Shown here piece after piece: positions 1-5,497 of a stretch of DNA of 8,272 bases (positions are counted from its first letter, which is position 1; every line of letters starts with the position of its first letter). The notes below the pieces were generated by a model. That model was given only the letters and a program-made list of their open reading frames with translations, was not told the DNA's origin and ran no database searches. The position numbers and the translations under genes are program-made. Source of the stretch: Cryomorphaceae bacterium (GTDB lineage Bacteria; Bacteroidota; Bacteroidia; Flavobacteriales; Crocinitomicaceae); assembly GCA_021298235.1 (NCBI GenBank), contig JAJTDX010000086.1, positions 1-8,272 of the forward strand, written 5' to 3'.

Positions 1-152
1 TCCGGAGGAAGGGTAAAAACGGCGATTCGGTTGATGCGCTTGTGGCCATAAAAGCCCCATTTTTTTTCGATTTTCAACTCATAGGAAGTCCATGCCAAGG
101 TGATTGGCAATAGCAAGAGCAACACCCATTTATAATTTAACAAGCTTCCCAT
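1..152 (-). CDS. Zinc-dependent phospholipase C / S1-P1 nuclease-like secreted protein (5' part only)
   Basis: Only the first 50 codons lie in the window; the gene continues past the left edge. The ATG at 152-150 opens a frame beginning MGSLLNYKWVLLLLLP. A hydrophobic stretch at residues 9-20 looks like a signal peptide or N-terminal anchor, so the protein is probably exported. After it comes W32-G-F-Y-G-H37-K-R-I-N-R, then IAVFTLPP. I associate this block with Bacteroidota proteins annotated as zinc-dependent phospholipase C. The W-x4-H spacing matches the Trp1/His6 zinc ligands of S1/P1-type nucleases, a related fold. In those enzymes the Trp is the mature N-terminus, but here about ten polar residues separate it from the hydrophobic core, so that parallel is uncertain. 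The start overlaps the comB end by 23 bp, implying co-transcription. A TTG at 143 is an alternative start. The substrate cannot be judged from this fragment. Confidence 0.7.
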   Translation of the reverse strand, partial: MGSLLNYKWVLLLLLPITLAWTSYELKIEKKWGFYGHKRINRIAVFTLPP

Positions 153-849
153 TTCTCAGAATCGGTATGACATCCGTTTGATTTGGTGTCAAGCAATATT
201 TGATGTCTTCATTCAGATTTAAGTTCTTAAGCCTTCGCCTGTGCGAGCTGGATTTAAGATACCCAAGGTAATTATCTTTCGCAGAAAGATAAAGATATTT
301 TGCGGCGATAGAGGAGTCTTCAATAGAGGTGAACCGTCCGGTTGAAATTAAATATTCTGAAATTGCACCGGCGCATATCGTATCCTCCAGATTAAATTTG
401 TCCTGCCATCCTGAACAAAGGCAAAGAATGTTTTTGTCTTGCTCTGAAAGCCATTTGGAGAGAACATCCATGTTAAGGAACGAACCGACGACGACGATTT
501 CAGCGTCTTTGGCTACATCTAATGACTTTGTACCGTTTGTTGTTGTCAGCACAACCTCTTGGTCCCGAAATTCTTCTTTCATGTATGAAAAAGGAGAGTT
601 TCCGAAGTCAAATCCTTCAACAATCTGTCCTTTACGTTCCGCACCAGCAAGCCAACCTTTCCTTTTATATTCTAACGCTTCTTCTACCGTAGGAACAGGT
701 ATGATCGATTTAATACCATTGTCGAAAGCAGCGCATATGGCTGAAGTTGCACGAAGAACGTCAATGACAACAACTATCTCAAATTCATCTTTGTAGTATG
801 AATATTCACCGGGAGTGAAGCATACTTCAATGCGTTTACGAAGATCCAT
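130..849 (-). CDS. comB: 2-phosphosulfolactate phosphatase family protein (ComB)
   Basis: This is a complete 239-residue protein, normal for the ComB family, cytosolic with no signal peptide. The ordered family motifs are present: DVLRATS at 30-36, GAERKG at 69-74, GFDFGNSP at 79-86, TTTNGT at 102-107 and SGW...NLED at 146-156. Characterised ComB is a Mg-dependent phosphatase that converts 2-phosphosulfolactate to sulfolactate in coenzyme M biosynthesis. Bacteroidota do not make coenzyme M, so the role here is unproven; sulfolactate or cysteate supply for sulfonolipids is one possibility (inference). The ATG at 849 is preceded by TACCTTTG only four bases upstream, so the transcript may be leaderless or nearly so. 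The end overlaps the next gene by 23 bp. No comA (phosphosulfolactate synthase) is visible nearby. Confidence 0.88.
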   Translation of the reverse strand: MDLRKRIEVCFTPGEYSYYKDEFEIVVVIDVLRATSAICAAFDNGIKSIIPVPTVEEALEYKRKGWLAGAERKGQIVEGFDFGNSPFSYMKEEFRDQEVVLTTTNGTKSLDVAKDAEIVVVGSFLNMDVLSKWLSEQDKNILCLCSGWQDKFNLEDTICAGAISEYLISTGRFTSIEDSSIAAKYLYLSAKDNYLGYLKSSSHRRRLKNLNLNEDIKYCLTPNQTDVIPILRNGKLVKL

Positions 850-853
850 GTTG

Positions 854-861
854 CAAAGGTA
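854..861 (-). promoter_or_regulatory. Candidate -7 promoter element for comB
   Basis: Read on the minus strand this is TACCTTTG, an exact fit to the Bacteroidota TAnnTTTG -7 consensus. It ends only four bases before the comB ATG (849-847), so transcription would start at or just before the start codon. I see no convincing TTG/TTTG -33 element at the usual 17-23 bp spacing. The match is short, so this rests mainly on its position in the 61-bp gap between comB and the upstream rhodanese gene. Confidence 0.45.
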
Positions 862-910
862 GAAATATTCTTTTCCTACCCTCTTTAAAGTGAGGGGCTA
901 TTTCCCGCCT

Positions 911-1222
911 TTAGGTGGTTAGTTTTTTTAAAAGTCCCATCCAACCACCACCATTATGTACTTCTTTGAAGCCATTGGATTTTAAAATCCCTTTGGCGGT
1001 TGCGCTTCGCATGCCGGAGGCACAGCACGTAATGATGGGTTTGTTTTTGTCCAGTTTGTTTAATTGAGTTCCCAATATCTGTAATGGTATATTTTTACTT
1101 CCAGGGATATTTCCTGAGTCAAATTCAGCTTTTGTTCGAACATCGATGATAGGTGCACCGTTAGCAAATAGTTCTTTGTAATTTACTTTGGGGCCAAATA
1201 AGTTTTTGAAAAATTCAAACAT
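911..1222 (-). CDS. Single-domain rhodanese-like sulfurtransferase (second of a tandem pair)
   Basis: This 103-residue cytosolic protein is one rhodanese domain. The opening MFEFFKNLFGPKV is followed by IIDVRTKAEFDSGNIPGSKNIP at about 25-46, the usual CH2A-type region. The active-site loop C67-A-S-G-M-R72-S supplies the catalytic Cys and the anion-binding Arg. A second cysteine, C66, directly precedes the catalytic one. Such domains carry sulfane sulfur as a persulfide on Cys and pass it to thiol acceptors. The gene starts 6 bp after the stop of the upstream rhodanese and closely resembles it (DVRT-AEF, K-N-PLQ, CCASG-RS), so the two are probably tandem duplicates. Its own role (thiosulfate or persulfide transfer, or delivery to a partner) cannot be told from sequence. 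It is the last gene of the minus-strand cluster. Confidence 0.9.
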   Translation of the reverse strand: MFEFFKNLFGPKVNYKELFANGAPIIDVRTKAEFDSGNIPGSKNIPLQILGTQLNKLDKNKPIITCCASGMRSATAKGILKSNGFKEVHNGGGWMGLLKKLTT

Positions 1223-1228
1223 AGGTTT

Positions 1229-1510
1229 CTATTTCTGATTTACGTAATAATTCACATTCAGCCAGCTTCCTGCATTGACACAATCGATTCCTTTTTGTTT
1301 TAAAAATGCTTCAGCAGATCCACTTCTTCCACCCGATGCGCAACACAATATCAGTGGATGTTTCATTGTCTTCAATAGGGATAAATTTTGCTCAATTTCT
1401 TGGAGTGGTACATTTTTCGAATTTGCGACATGACCACCAGCAAATTCGGCGCGAGTTCGTACATCCACTATAGTACCCTGCTGTTCCTTGATAAGTTTTT
1501 CAATTGTCAT
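1229..1510 (-). CDS. Single-domain rhodanese-like sulfurtransferase (first of a tandem pair)
   Basis: This is a compact 93-residue rhodanese domain without signal peptide or membrane segment. Visible motifs are IVDVRTRAEFAGGHVANS at about 14-31 and the active-site loop C57-A-S-G-G-R62-S, with a vicinal cysteine at 56 just before the catalytic C57. The ATG (1510-1508) overlaps the stop codon of the DUF2892 gene as TAATG, so translation is probably coupled. E. coli YgaP carries a rhodanese domain fused to a DUF2892 transmembrane hairpin; here the same two modules are adjacent separate genes. This suggests the rhodanese works at the membrane beside the DUF2892 protein (inference). The domain ends with a short tail NVNYYVNQK and no extra domain. 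Function as a persulfide carrier is inferred from the family. Confidence 0.9.
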   Translation of the reverse strand: MTIEKLIKEQQGTIVDVRTRAEFAGGHVANSKNVPLQEIEQNLSLLKTMKHPLILCCASGGRSGSAEAFLKQKGIDCVNAGSWLNVNYYVNQK

Positions 1511-1713
1511 TATACTCTTTTGTAAGTGTTTAAGTTAAATAGAAGATATAGGGGGCAGAAACCGATAAAGCTTGTAAGTAAGAAAATTCCTGCGAATAGA
1601 AGTAAACCAATTCCAAAAATTCCACTTAAGGTTCCGTTCCAAAATAGAACAGCGATAATTACAGAAGCTACTATTCGCAAAGTCTTATCCCAACGACCCA
1701 TGTTCTTTTTCAT
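1510..1713 (-). CDS. DUF2892 (YgaP-type) small membrane protein
   Basis: This 67-residue protein has two predicted membrane helices, about 14-30 and 32-52. The N-terminal block N4-M-G-R-W-D9-K-T-L-R13 fits the family pattern N-x-G-x-x-D-x-x-x-R. After the second helix comes F52-C-P-L-Y56, matching the family's C-P-L-Y signature, where the cysteine sits at the membrane face. In YgaP this hairpin is fused to a rhodanese and has been linked to persulfide or thiocyanate export; here it is a stand-alone subunit with a rhodanese gene overlapping its stop codon by one base. An in-frame ATG at codon 5 (1701) is an alternative start, but codon 1 keeps the conserved Asn well inside the protein. It follows the Crp/Fnr gene after a 55-bp gap holding a candidate operator. 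Confidence 0.85.
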   Translation of the reverse strand: MKKNMGRWDKTLRIVASVIIAVLFWNGTLSGIFGIGLLLFAGIFLLTSFIGFCPLYLLFNLNTYKRV

Positions 1714-1728
1714 AATTCTGAGTTTCTA

Positions 1729-1736
1729 CAAAATTC
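1729..1736 (-). promoter_or_regulatory. Possible -7 element for the DUF2892-rhodanese genes
   Basis: On the minus strand this reads GAATTTTG, one mismatch from TAnnTTTG. A start about five bases downstream would fall near 1724, leaving a short leader before the ATG at 1713. The palindrome centred at 1765.5 would then be roughly 41 bp upstream, the spacing at which Crp/Fnr proteins activate as class II regulators. No good -33 element is seen, which would suit an activator-dependent promoter. The element itself is weak. Confidence 0.3.
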
Positions 1737-1758
1737 AGAAAGGCAATTGAACATTTGG

Positions 1759-1772
1759 GTAACAAATGTTAC
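1759..1772. promoter_or_regulatory. Candidate Crp/Fnr-family operator (14-bp palindrome)
   Basis: The plus strand reads GTAACA-AA-TGTTAC, a perfect inverted repeat of 6-bp arms around a 2-bp centre. This is the geometry of the PrfA box (TTAACA-N2-TGTTAA), differing only at the outermost base of each arm; PrfA belongs to the Crp/Fnr family. It overlaps the stop codon of the Crp/Fnr gene and lies in the only sizeable gap of the cluster, ahead of DUF2892 and the rhodaneses. An overlapping inverted repeat, AACATTTG (1750-1757) with CAAATGTT (1763-1770), shares its right half. Binding by the adjacent regulator is inferred. Confidence 0.5.
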
Positions 1773-2365
1773 ACTAGGGTAATTTTATTTCTACTCAATA
1801 TTAAAAACTGCTGATCTTCCAGTTTTTTTAGTATTCTGGAGATCACTACTCGGGTGGATCCGCATTCTTGTGCCAACTGTTCGTGAGTCATATGCAAATC
1901 TCTAGTACCTAAAACTTCACTTTTTTTCAAAAGCAGTTCGAGTATTCGCTCATCAAGTTTTTTGAAAGTTACAGCATGCACCATTTCAAGTAATTCTTCA
2001 AAGCGCTTGTGATAAAGTTTAAATATATAATTCAGCCATTCAGGTTGTTCACGCATTAGTAGATTTACTTTTTCAATGGGGATGAAAAGGAGTTCACATT
2101 CCTCCTCTGCTACAGCTTGTATTTTACTTGTGTCTTCATGGATGCCTCCCAAGAATGACATAATACAACTTTCGCCGGGCCGTATGTAATAAAGCAACAT
2201 TTCTTTTCCGTCTTCATCTGATTTCATAACACGGACAGATCCATGCAAAACTATTGGAATAGAACGTATGTATGCATTTTCCCTTAAGATCGTTTCACCT
2301 TCATGAAACGATTTCTGGATGCCGAAATCATGTAATTTTCTTAAGAAATCCTCTGATGTTGTCAT
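1769..2365 (-). CDS. Crp/Fnr family transcriptional regulator
   Basis: The protein has 198 residues from the ATG at 2365, which overlaps the upstream stop as ATGA. A longer frame from a TTG at 2398 adds 11 residues but overlaps the preceding gene by 37 bp and seems less likely. Residues about 15-105 form a cyclic-nucleotide-binding-type beta-barrel (G42-S-V motif, P63-G-E-S-C), about 110-145 the dimer helix, and about 155-198 a winged helix-turn-helix with recognition helix S170-T-R-V-V-I-S-R177-I-L-K-K-L-E. The loop matching the cAMP phosphate-binding cassette (GESCIMSFLGG...SKIQ) lacks the usual Arg, so cAMP binding is doubtful. There is no Fnr-style cluster of N-terminal cysteines; C67, C90 and C168 could be thiol sensors. 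Position suggests control of the following DUF2892-rhodanese genes. Confidence 0.85.
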   Translation of the reverse strand: MTTSEDFLRKLHDFGIQKSFHEGETILRENAYIRSIPIVLHGSVRVMKSDEDGKEMLLYYIRPGESCIMSFLGGIHEDTSKIQAVAEEECELLFIPIEKVNLLMREQPEWLNYIFKLYHKRFEELLEMVHAVTFKKLDERILELLLKKSEVLGTRDLHMTHEQLAQECGSTRVVISRILKKLEDQQFLILSRNKITLV

Positions 2366-2655
2366 TTTTTTATCGTAAGTATCTTTCTCTCTGCCCAAAA
2401 TGTCATGAAAGGTACGATTGATGAGAGGAGCAATAAGAAGGTTTCTTTAAGCGTGACTTGTTTCTTTTGAAAGGCTAAGACCACCCACAGACAGTACGCA
2501 ATGAAAAGTCCACCGTGAAGTACTCCCACTACATAATTTGGACCTTTCAGCCCATACATGTATTTTAACGGCATTGTGATTCCAAAAGAGATATACGAGA
2601 TTCCTTCTAGAATTGCTAGGAGTTGAAGTTGTCCAATCAATGTGTTTAATTTCAT
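2362..2655 (-). CDS. DUF3817 family small membrane protein
   Basis: This 97-residue integral membrane protein has about three helices (roughly 8-27, 41-62 and 70-86). It carries the family landmarks: E17-G-I-S-Y near the start, P29-L-K-Y32, V45-L-H47-G-G-L-F51 opening helix two, and V81-P-F-M-T-F near the end. DUF3817 proteins are widespread small bacterial membrane proteins with no established biochemical role, and I cannot assign one here. The ATG is 6 bp after the uvrB stop, and its TGA overlaps the Crp/Fnr ATG, so it lies inside one transcription unit with both neighbours. The conserved His47 and Glu17 in or near membrane segments are notable but unexplained. Confidence 0.85.
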   Translation of the reverse strand: MKLNTLIGQLQLLAILEGISYISFGITMPLKYMYGLKGPNYVVGVLHGGLFIAYCLWVVLAFQKKQVTLKETFLLLLSSIVPFMTFWAERKILTIKK

Positions 2656-2661
2656 CTTCGG

Positions 2662-4689
2662 TTAATTTATGTTTTTCTTTCGTTCTTCCAGCGCAAACAA
2701 TTCATCTCTTAAACGGGCAGCTTCAATAAAATCCAACTCTTTGGCTGCCTTTTCCATTTCTTTGCGTGTGAACTGTATGGCTTTTTCAAGTTGTTCTTGT
2801 GACATGTATGCCACCACCGGATCAGCGGCCAAGGTCAACGTCTCAGATGTCTCGTATTTGATTTGACGCATTTGATGATCACCATCAGCAACTTTGGTTG
2901 CTTCCAGAATCTTTTCTTTCGATTTTGTAAGTGGAGTAGGGGTCAAACCGTTTTCCTCGTTGTATTTTATTTGAAGTGCTCTTCTTCGCGCAGTTTCATC
3001 AATTGTTTTTCGCATGGAATCGGTCATCTTGTCGGCATACATCAGTACTGTACCATTGATATTACGCGCCGCGCGTCCTACAGTTTGGACCAACGATCGT
3101 TCATTTCGCAGAAATCCCTCTTTGTCAGCGTCCAGAATAGCGACAAGTGAAACTTCGGGAAGATCAAGTCCTTCTCGAAGCAAATTTACTCCAATCAGCA
3201 CATCGAAGGTGCCTAAGCGAAGCTGGCGCAAAATCTCAACACGTTCGATCGTGTCAATGTCGCTATGAATGTAACGACATAGAATTCCGAGCTTATCCAG
3301 GTATTTCTGAAGTTCCTCAGCCATGCGTTTCGTGAGTGTGGTCACAAGCGTTCGCTCATTTCGCTCTATACGGAGATGAATTTCTTCGATTAGGTTGTCG
3401 ATTTGATGTTTTGACGGACGCACCTCAATAATTGGATCAAGAAGTCCAGTTGGGCGGATGACCTGTTCAACAACAATGCCTTCTGATTGTGCAATTTCAT
3501 AATCCGCCGGTGTGGCAGAAACATAAATCGTTTGTTTTAGAAGTGTTTCGAATTCTTCGAATTTCAGCGGTCGGTTATCGACGGCAGCCTGGAGTCGAAA
3601 GCCATAATCTACCAGGTTGATCTTTCGGGATCTGTCTCCGCCGTACATAGCCCGAATCTGAGGAACAGTGACATGGCTTTCATCAATGACCATAAGAAAG
3701 TCTTTCGGGAAATAATCGAGCAGGCAAAAGGGGCGTTCTCCCGGTTGACGCTGATCGAAGTATCGGGAATAATTTTCAATTCCTGAACAATACCCAAGTT
3801 CGCGGATCATTTCCATGTCATAGCTGACACGTTCCTCAAGTCGTTTCGCTTCCTCTATCTTGCCTGACTTTCTGAAATTCTCCACTTGTACAACCATGTC
3901 CTCACCAATCTGTTCAAGCGCAGTTCGGGTATTTTCCGGACTGGAAACAAAGATGTTCGCAGGGAATATATTTATTTCTTCGAACGTATCGATCCTGTTG
4001 TTATTCATTGGATCGATCGAACTGATACTTTCGATGTCATCTCCCCAAAATTCGATTCTGAGGGCATAGTCTGTATAGGCAAGATGAATATCTACTGTAT
4101 CTCCTTTTACACGAAAAGTTCCACGTTTAAACTCATTCCCAGCGCGAGAATAGAGATTTTCAACAAGCTTGAAAAGGAATTTGTTTCTCGAGTAGGTCTG
4201 TCCTTTTTTAATGTGTATAATGCTATTGGCAAATTCATTGGGATTTCCGATGCCATAGATACAGGAAACGGAAGCTACCACTATGACGTCCCGTCGACCT
4301 GACAAAAGGGAGGAGGTAGCTGAGAGTCGCAATTTCTCGATTTCATCATTGATCTGCAGATCTTTTTCGATGTAAGTGTCAGTTACAGGAAGATAGGCTT
4401 CTGGCTGATAGTAATCATAGTAGGAAACGAAATATTCTACAGCGTTGTTCGGAAAGAATTGTTTGAATTCCCCATAGAGCTGCGCTGCAAGTGTCTTGTT
4501 GTGTGACAAGATAAGTGCTGGACGCTTTATTTCTGCAATTACATTAGCAACTGTAAAGGTCTTTCCACTTCCTGTAACACCAAGTAATGTTTGTGCAGGC
4601 ATTTCAGCATTGATTCCTTCGATTAGCTGACGAATAGCTTCCGGCTGATCGCCGGTCGGAAGAAAGTCTGAAATGAGCTGAAAATCCAT
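2662..4689 (-). CDS. uvrB: Excinuclease ABC subunit B (UvrB)
   Basis: UvrB is the damage-verifying helicase-like subunit of nucleotide excision repair: it is loaded by UvrA, probes the strand and recruits UvrC. The protein is complete at 675 residues, the normal length. The start MDFQLISDFLPTGDQP is the family N-terminus. Walker A is G40-S-G-K-T44 and the beta-hairpin begins Y90-Y-D-Y-Y-Q-P-E-A-Y99. The Walker B/DEAD-type box is D336-E-S-H339. The later helicase motifs include LLREGLDLPEV and QTVGRAARN. A C-terminal UVR motif for UvrA/UvrC contact spans about 632-667. All key residues look intact. It is the first gene of the minus-strand cluster, has a Bacteroidota-type promoter just upstream, and is followed after 6 bp by DUF3817. 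I see no SOS-type operator. Confidence 0.98.
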   Translation of the reverse strand: MDFQLISDFLPTGDQPEAIRQLIEGINAEMPAQTLLGVTGSGKTFTVANVIAEIKRPALILSHNKTLAAQLYGEFKQFFPNNAVEYFVSYYDYYQPEAYLPVTDTYIEKDLQINDEIEKLRLSATSSLLSGRRDVIVVASVSCIYGIGNPNEFANSIIHIKKGQTYSRNKFLFKLVENLYSRAGNEFKRGTFRVKGDTVDIHLAYTDYALRIEFWGDDIESISSIDPMNNNRIDTFEEINIFPANIFVSSPENTRTALEQIGEDMVVQVENFRKSGKIEEAKRLEERVSYDMEMIRELGYCSGIENYSRYFDQRQPGERPFCLLDYFPKDFLMVIDESHVTVPQIRAMYGGDRSRKINLVDYGFRLQAAVDNRPLKFEEFETLLKQTIYVSATPADYEIAQSEGIVVEQVIRPTGLLDPIIEVRPSKHQIDNLIEEIHLRIERNERTLVTTLTKRMAEELQKYLDKLGILCRYIHSDIDTIERVEILRQLRLGTFDVLIGVNLLREGLDLPEVSLVAILDADKEGFLRNERSLVQTVGRAARNINGTVLMYADKMTDSMRKTIDETARRRALQIKYNEENGLTPTPLTKSKEKILEATKVADGDHQMRQIKYETSETLTLAADPVVAYMSQEQLEKAIQFTRKEMEKAAKELDFIEAARLRDELFALEERKKNIN

Positions 4690-4699
4690 GATGATATAA

Positions 4700-4731
4700 C
4701 AAATCTATGGATTTCTTTTTTTTTAACACAA
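4700..4731 (-). promoter_or_regulatory. Bacteroidota-type promoter for uvrB
   Basis: On the minus strand a TTG (4731-4729) is followed, after a 21-bp spacer rich in A, by TAGATTTG (4707-4700). This fits the TTG-N17-23-TAnnTTTG consensus of Bacteroidota primary sigma factor promoters. The -7 element ends ten bases before the uvrB ATG, implying a 5' leader of only a few bases. The spacer contains a run of nine A residues on this strand. Confidence 0.5.
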
Positions 4732-4749
4732 GAACCGAGAAATGGTGCG

Positions 4750-4757
4750 TAACTTTG
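4750..4757 (+). promoter_or_regulatory. Candidate -7 promoter element for the TerC-family gene
   Basis: TAACTTTG matches TAnnTTTG exactly. Transcription would begin near 4762, giving a leader of about 20 bases before the ATG at 4784. No clear -33 TTG sits at normal spacing. The divergent uvrB promoter lies only about 20-50 bp to the left, so the two may influence each other. Confidence 0.4.
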
Positions 4758-4758
4758 T

Positions 4759-4770
4759 TTAATCGATTAA
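4759..4770. promoter_or_regulatory. 12-bp palindrome at the presumed TerC-gene transcription start (candidate operator)
   Basis: TTAATCGATTAA is a perfect inverted repeat without spacer. It lies one base after the -7 element and covers the expected start site, where a bound protein would block initiation. Its AT-rich content makes chance a real possibility, and no regulator can be named. Confidence 0.3.
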
Positions 4771-4783
4771 GTATTATTATACC

Positions 4784-5491
4784 ATGACAGAAGCGGTAAT
4801 ATTATTTTTAAGTATAATACTTTTAGAAGTTATTCTGTCTTTCGACAATGCTGCAGTCCTTGCAGTAATGGTGAAAGATTTAGAACCTGAACAACAAAAG
4901 AAAGCACTGCGGTATGGTATCATTGGTGCTTATGTTTTTCGTGGACTTTCTTTATTTTTATTAGAGTATATTCTTTCAGTATGGTGGCTCAAGCCTATTG
5001 GTGGAGTTTACCTTCTTTGGATGGCATCCAATCATTTTCTGTCCATTTATAAAAAAAATCAATTAGATACTGACAACATTAGAACGAATCGTGTTTTTCA
5101 GAAAGTTGAAAAGCTTTTTGGTATGTTTTGGACAACGGTAATTGCGGTTGAGTTTGTTGATCTTGTTTTTTCAGTGGATAACGTATTTGCGGTTGTTGCT
5201 TACACAAATAATTTTTATTTGATTTGCGCTGGAGTATTTATTGGAATTATAGCAATGCGATACGTTGCTCAGTATTTTACTGTTTTAATTAATAGATACC
5301 CTTTTTTGGAACATTTGGCTTTCATGGTGATAGCCATTTTGGGAATTAAATTGTGCTTTTCGGCCTTTCAGGCATTCTATCCTGAACAAGGTTTTGAGTT
5401 TATTAATTCAGAAAAGTTTGACATTTTTATTTCTGCAGTTACGCTTTTTATCTTTCTAGTGACAATTTTTGCAGACCGTTTAAAGAAATAA
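4784..5491 (+). CDS. TerC family integral membrane protein (DUF475-like), putative metal ion exporter
   Basis: This 235-residue protein is mostly membrane helices, about seven, which is typical of the TerC family. The two internally repeated acidic motifs are present: E15-V-I-L-S-F-D21-N-A-A in helix one and E123-F-V-D126-L-V-F-S-V-D132-N-V-F in the middle. These acidic and Asn residues line the predicted metal path. Family members include Alx/MntR-regulated Mn(II) exporters and Bacillus proteins that help metallate secreted enzymes; some members lie in tellurite-resistance operons. Mn(II) export is therefore the best guess, but the substrate is inferred. It stands alone on the plus strand between two minus-strand operons. 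The leader is too short for a yybP-ykoY manganese riboswitch. The start has no Shine-Dalgarno sequence, as is usual in this phylum. Confidence 0.88.
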   Translation: MTEAVILFLSIILLEVILSFDNAAVLAVMVKDLEPEQQKKALRYGIIGAYVFRGLSLFLLEYILSVWWLKPIGGVYLLWMASNHFLSIYKKNQLDTDNIRTNRVFQKVEKLFGMFWTTVIAVEFVDLVFSVDNVFAVVAYTNNFYLICAGVFIGIIAMRYVAQYFTVLINRYPFLEHLAFMVIAILGIKLCFSAFQAFYPEQGFEFINSEKFDIFISAVTLFIFLVTIFADRLKK

Positions 5492-5497
5492 ATAGAT

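Noticed and set aside
329..796. Plus-strand open frame of 155 codons inside comB
   Set aside because: It is antisense to a gene with clear ComB motifs, has low-complexity Ser/Thr-rich composition and no recognisable domain.
879..896. CCCTC/GAGGG short stem between comB and the rhodanese gene
   Set aside because: Only 5 bp of stem with an 8-base loop and no T-tract in the direction of transcription; too weak to call a terminator, though the rhodanese transcript must end or read through here.
914..951. GGTGGTT...AACCACC inverted repeat at the end of the second rhodanese gene
   Set aside because: It is within coding sequence, the loop is over 20 bases, and no T-run follows the stem on the minus strand, so it does not read as a terminator.
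1716..1740. TTCTGA...TCAGAA inverted repeat upstream of DUF2892
   Set aside because: Six-bp arms with a 13-base AT-rich loop are expected by chance; it also overlaps the possible -7 element.
2366..2398. N-terminal extension of the Crp/Fnr protein from a TTG codon
   Set aside because: The ATG at 2365 overlaps the upstream stop as ATGA and leaves a normal Crp/Fnr N-terminus; the TTG version would need a 37-bp overlap.
3886..4302. Plus-strand open frame of 138 codons inside uvrB
   Set aside because: It lies wholly antisense to a fully conserved uvrB and its translation resembles no family I recognise.
4716..4724. Run of nine T residues as a terminator
   Set aside because: No GC stem precedes it on either strand; it lies in the spacer of the uvrB promoter.
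4690..4783. Mn-responsive yybP-ykoY riboswitch ahead of the TerC-family gene
   Set aside because: The region is only 94 bp, is shared with the divergent uvrB promoter, and shows none of the expected paired helices or conserved loops.
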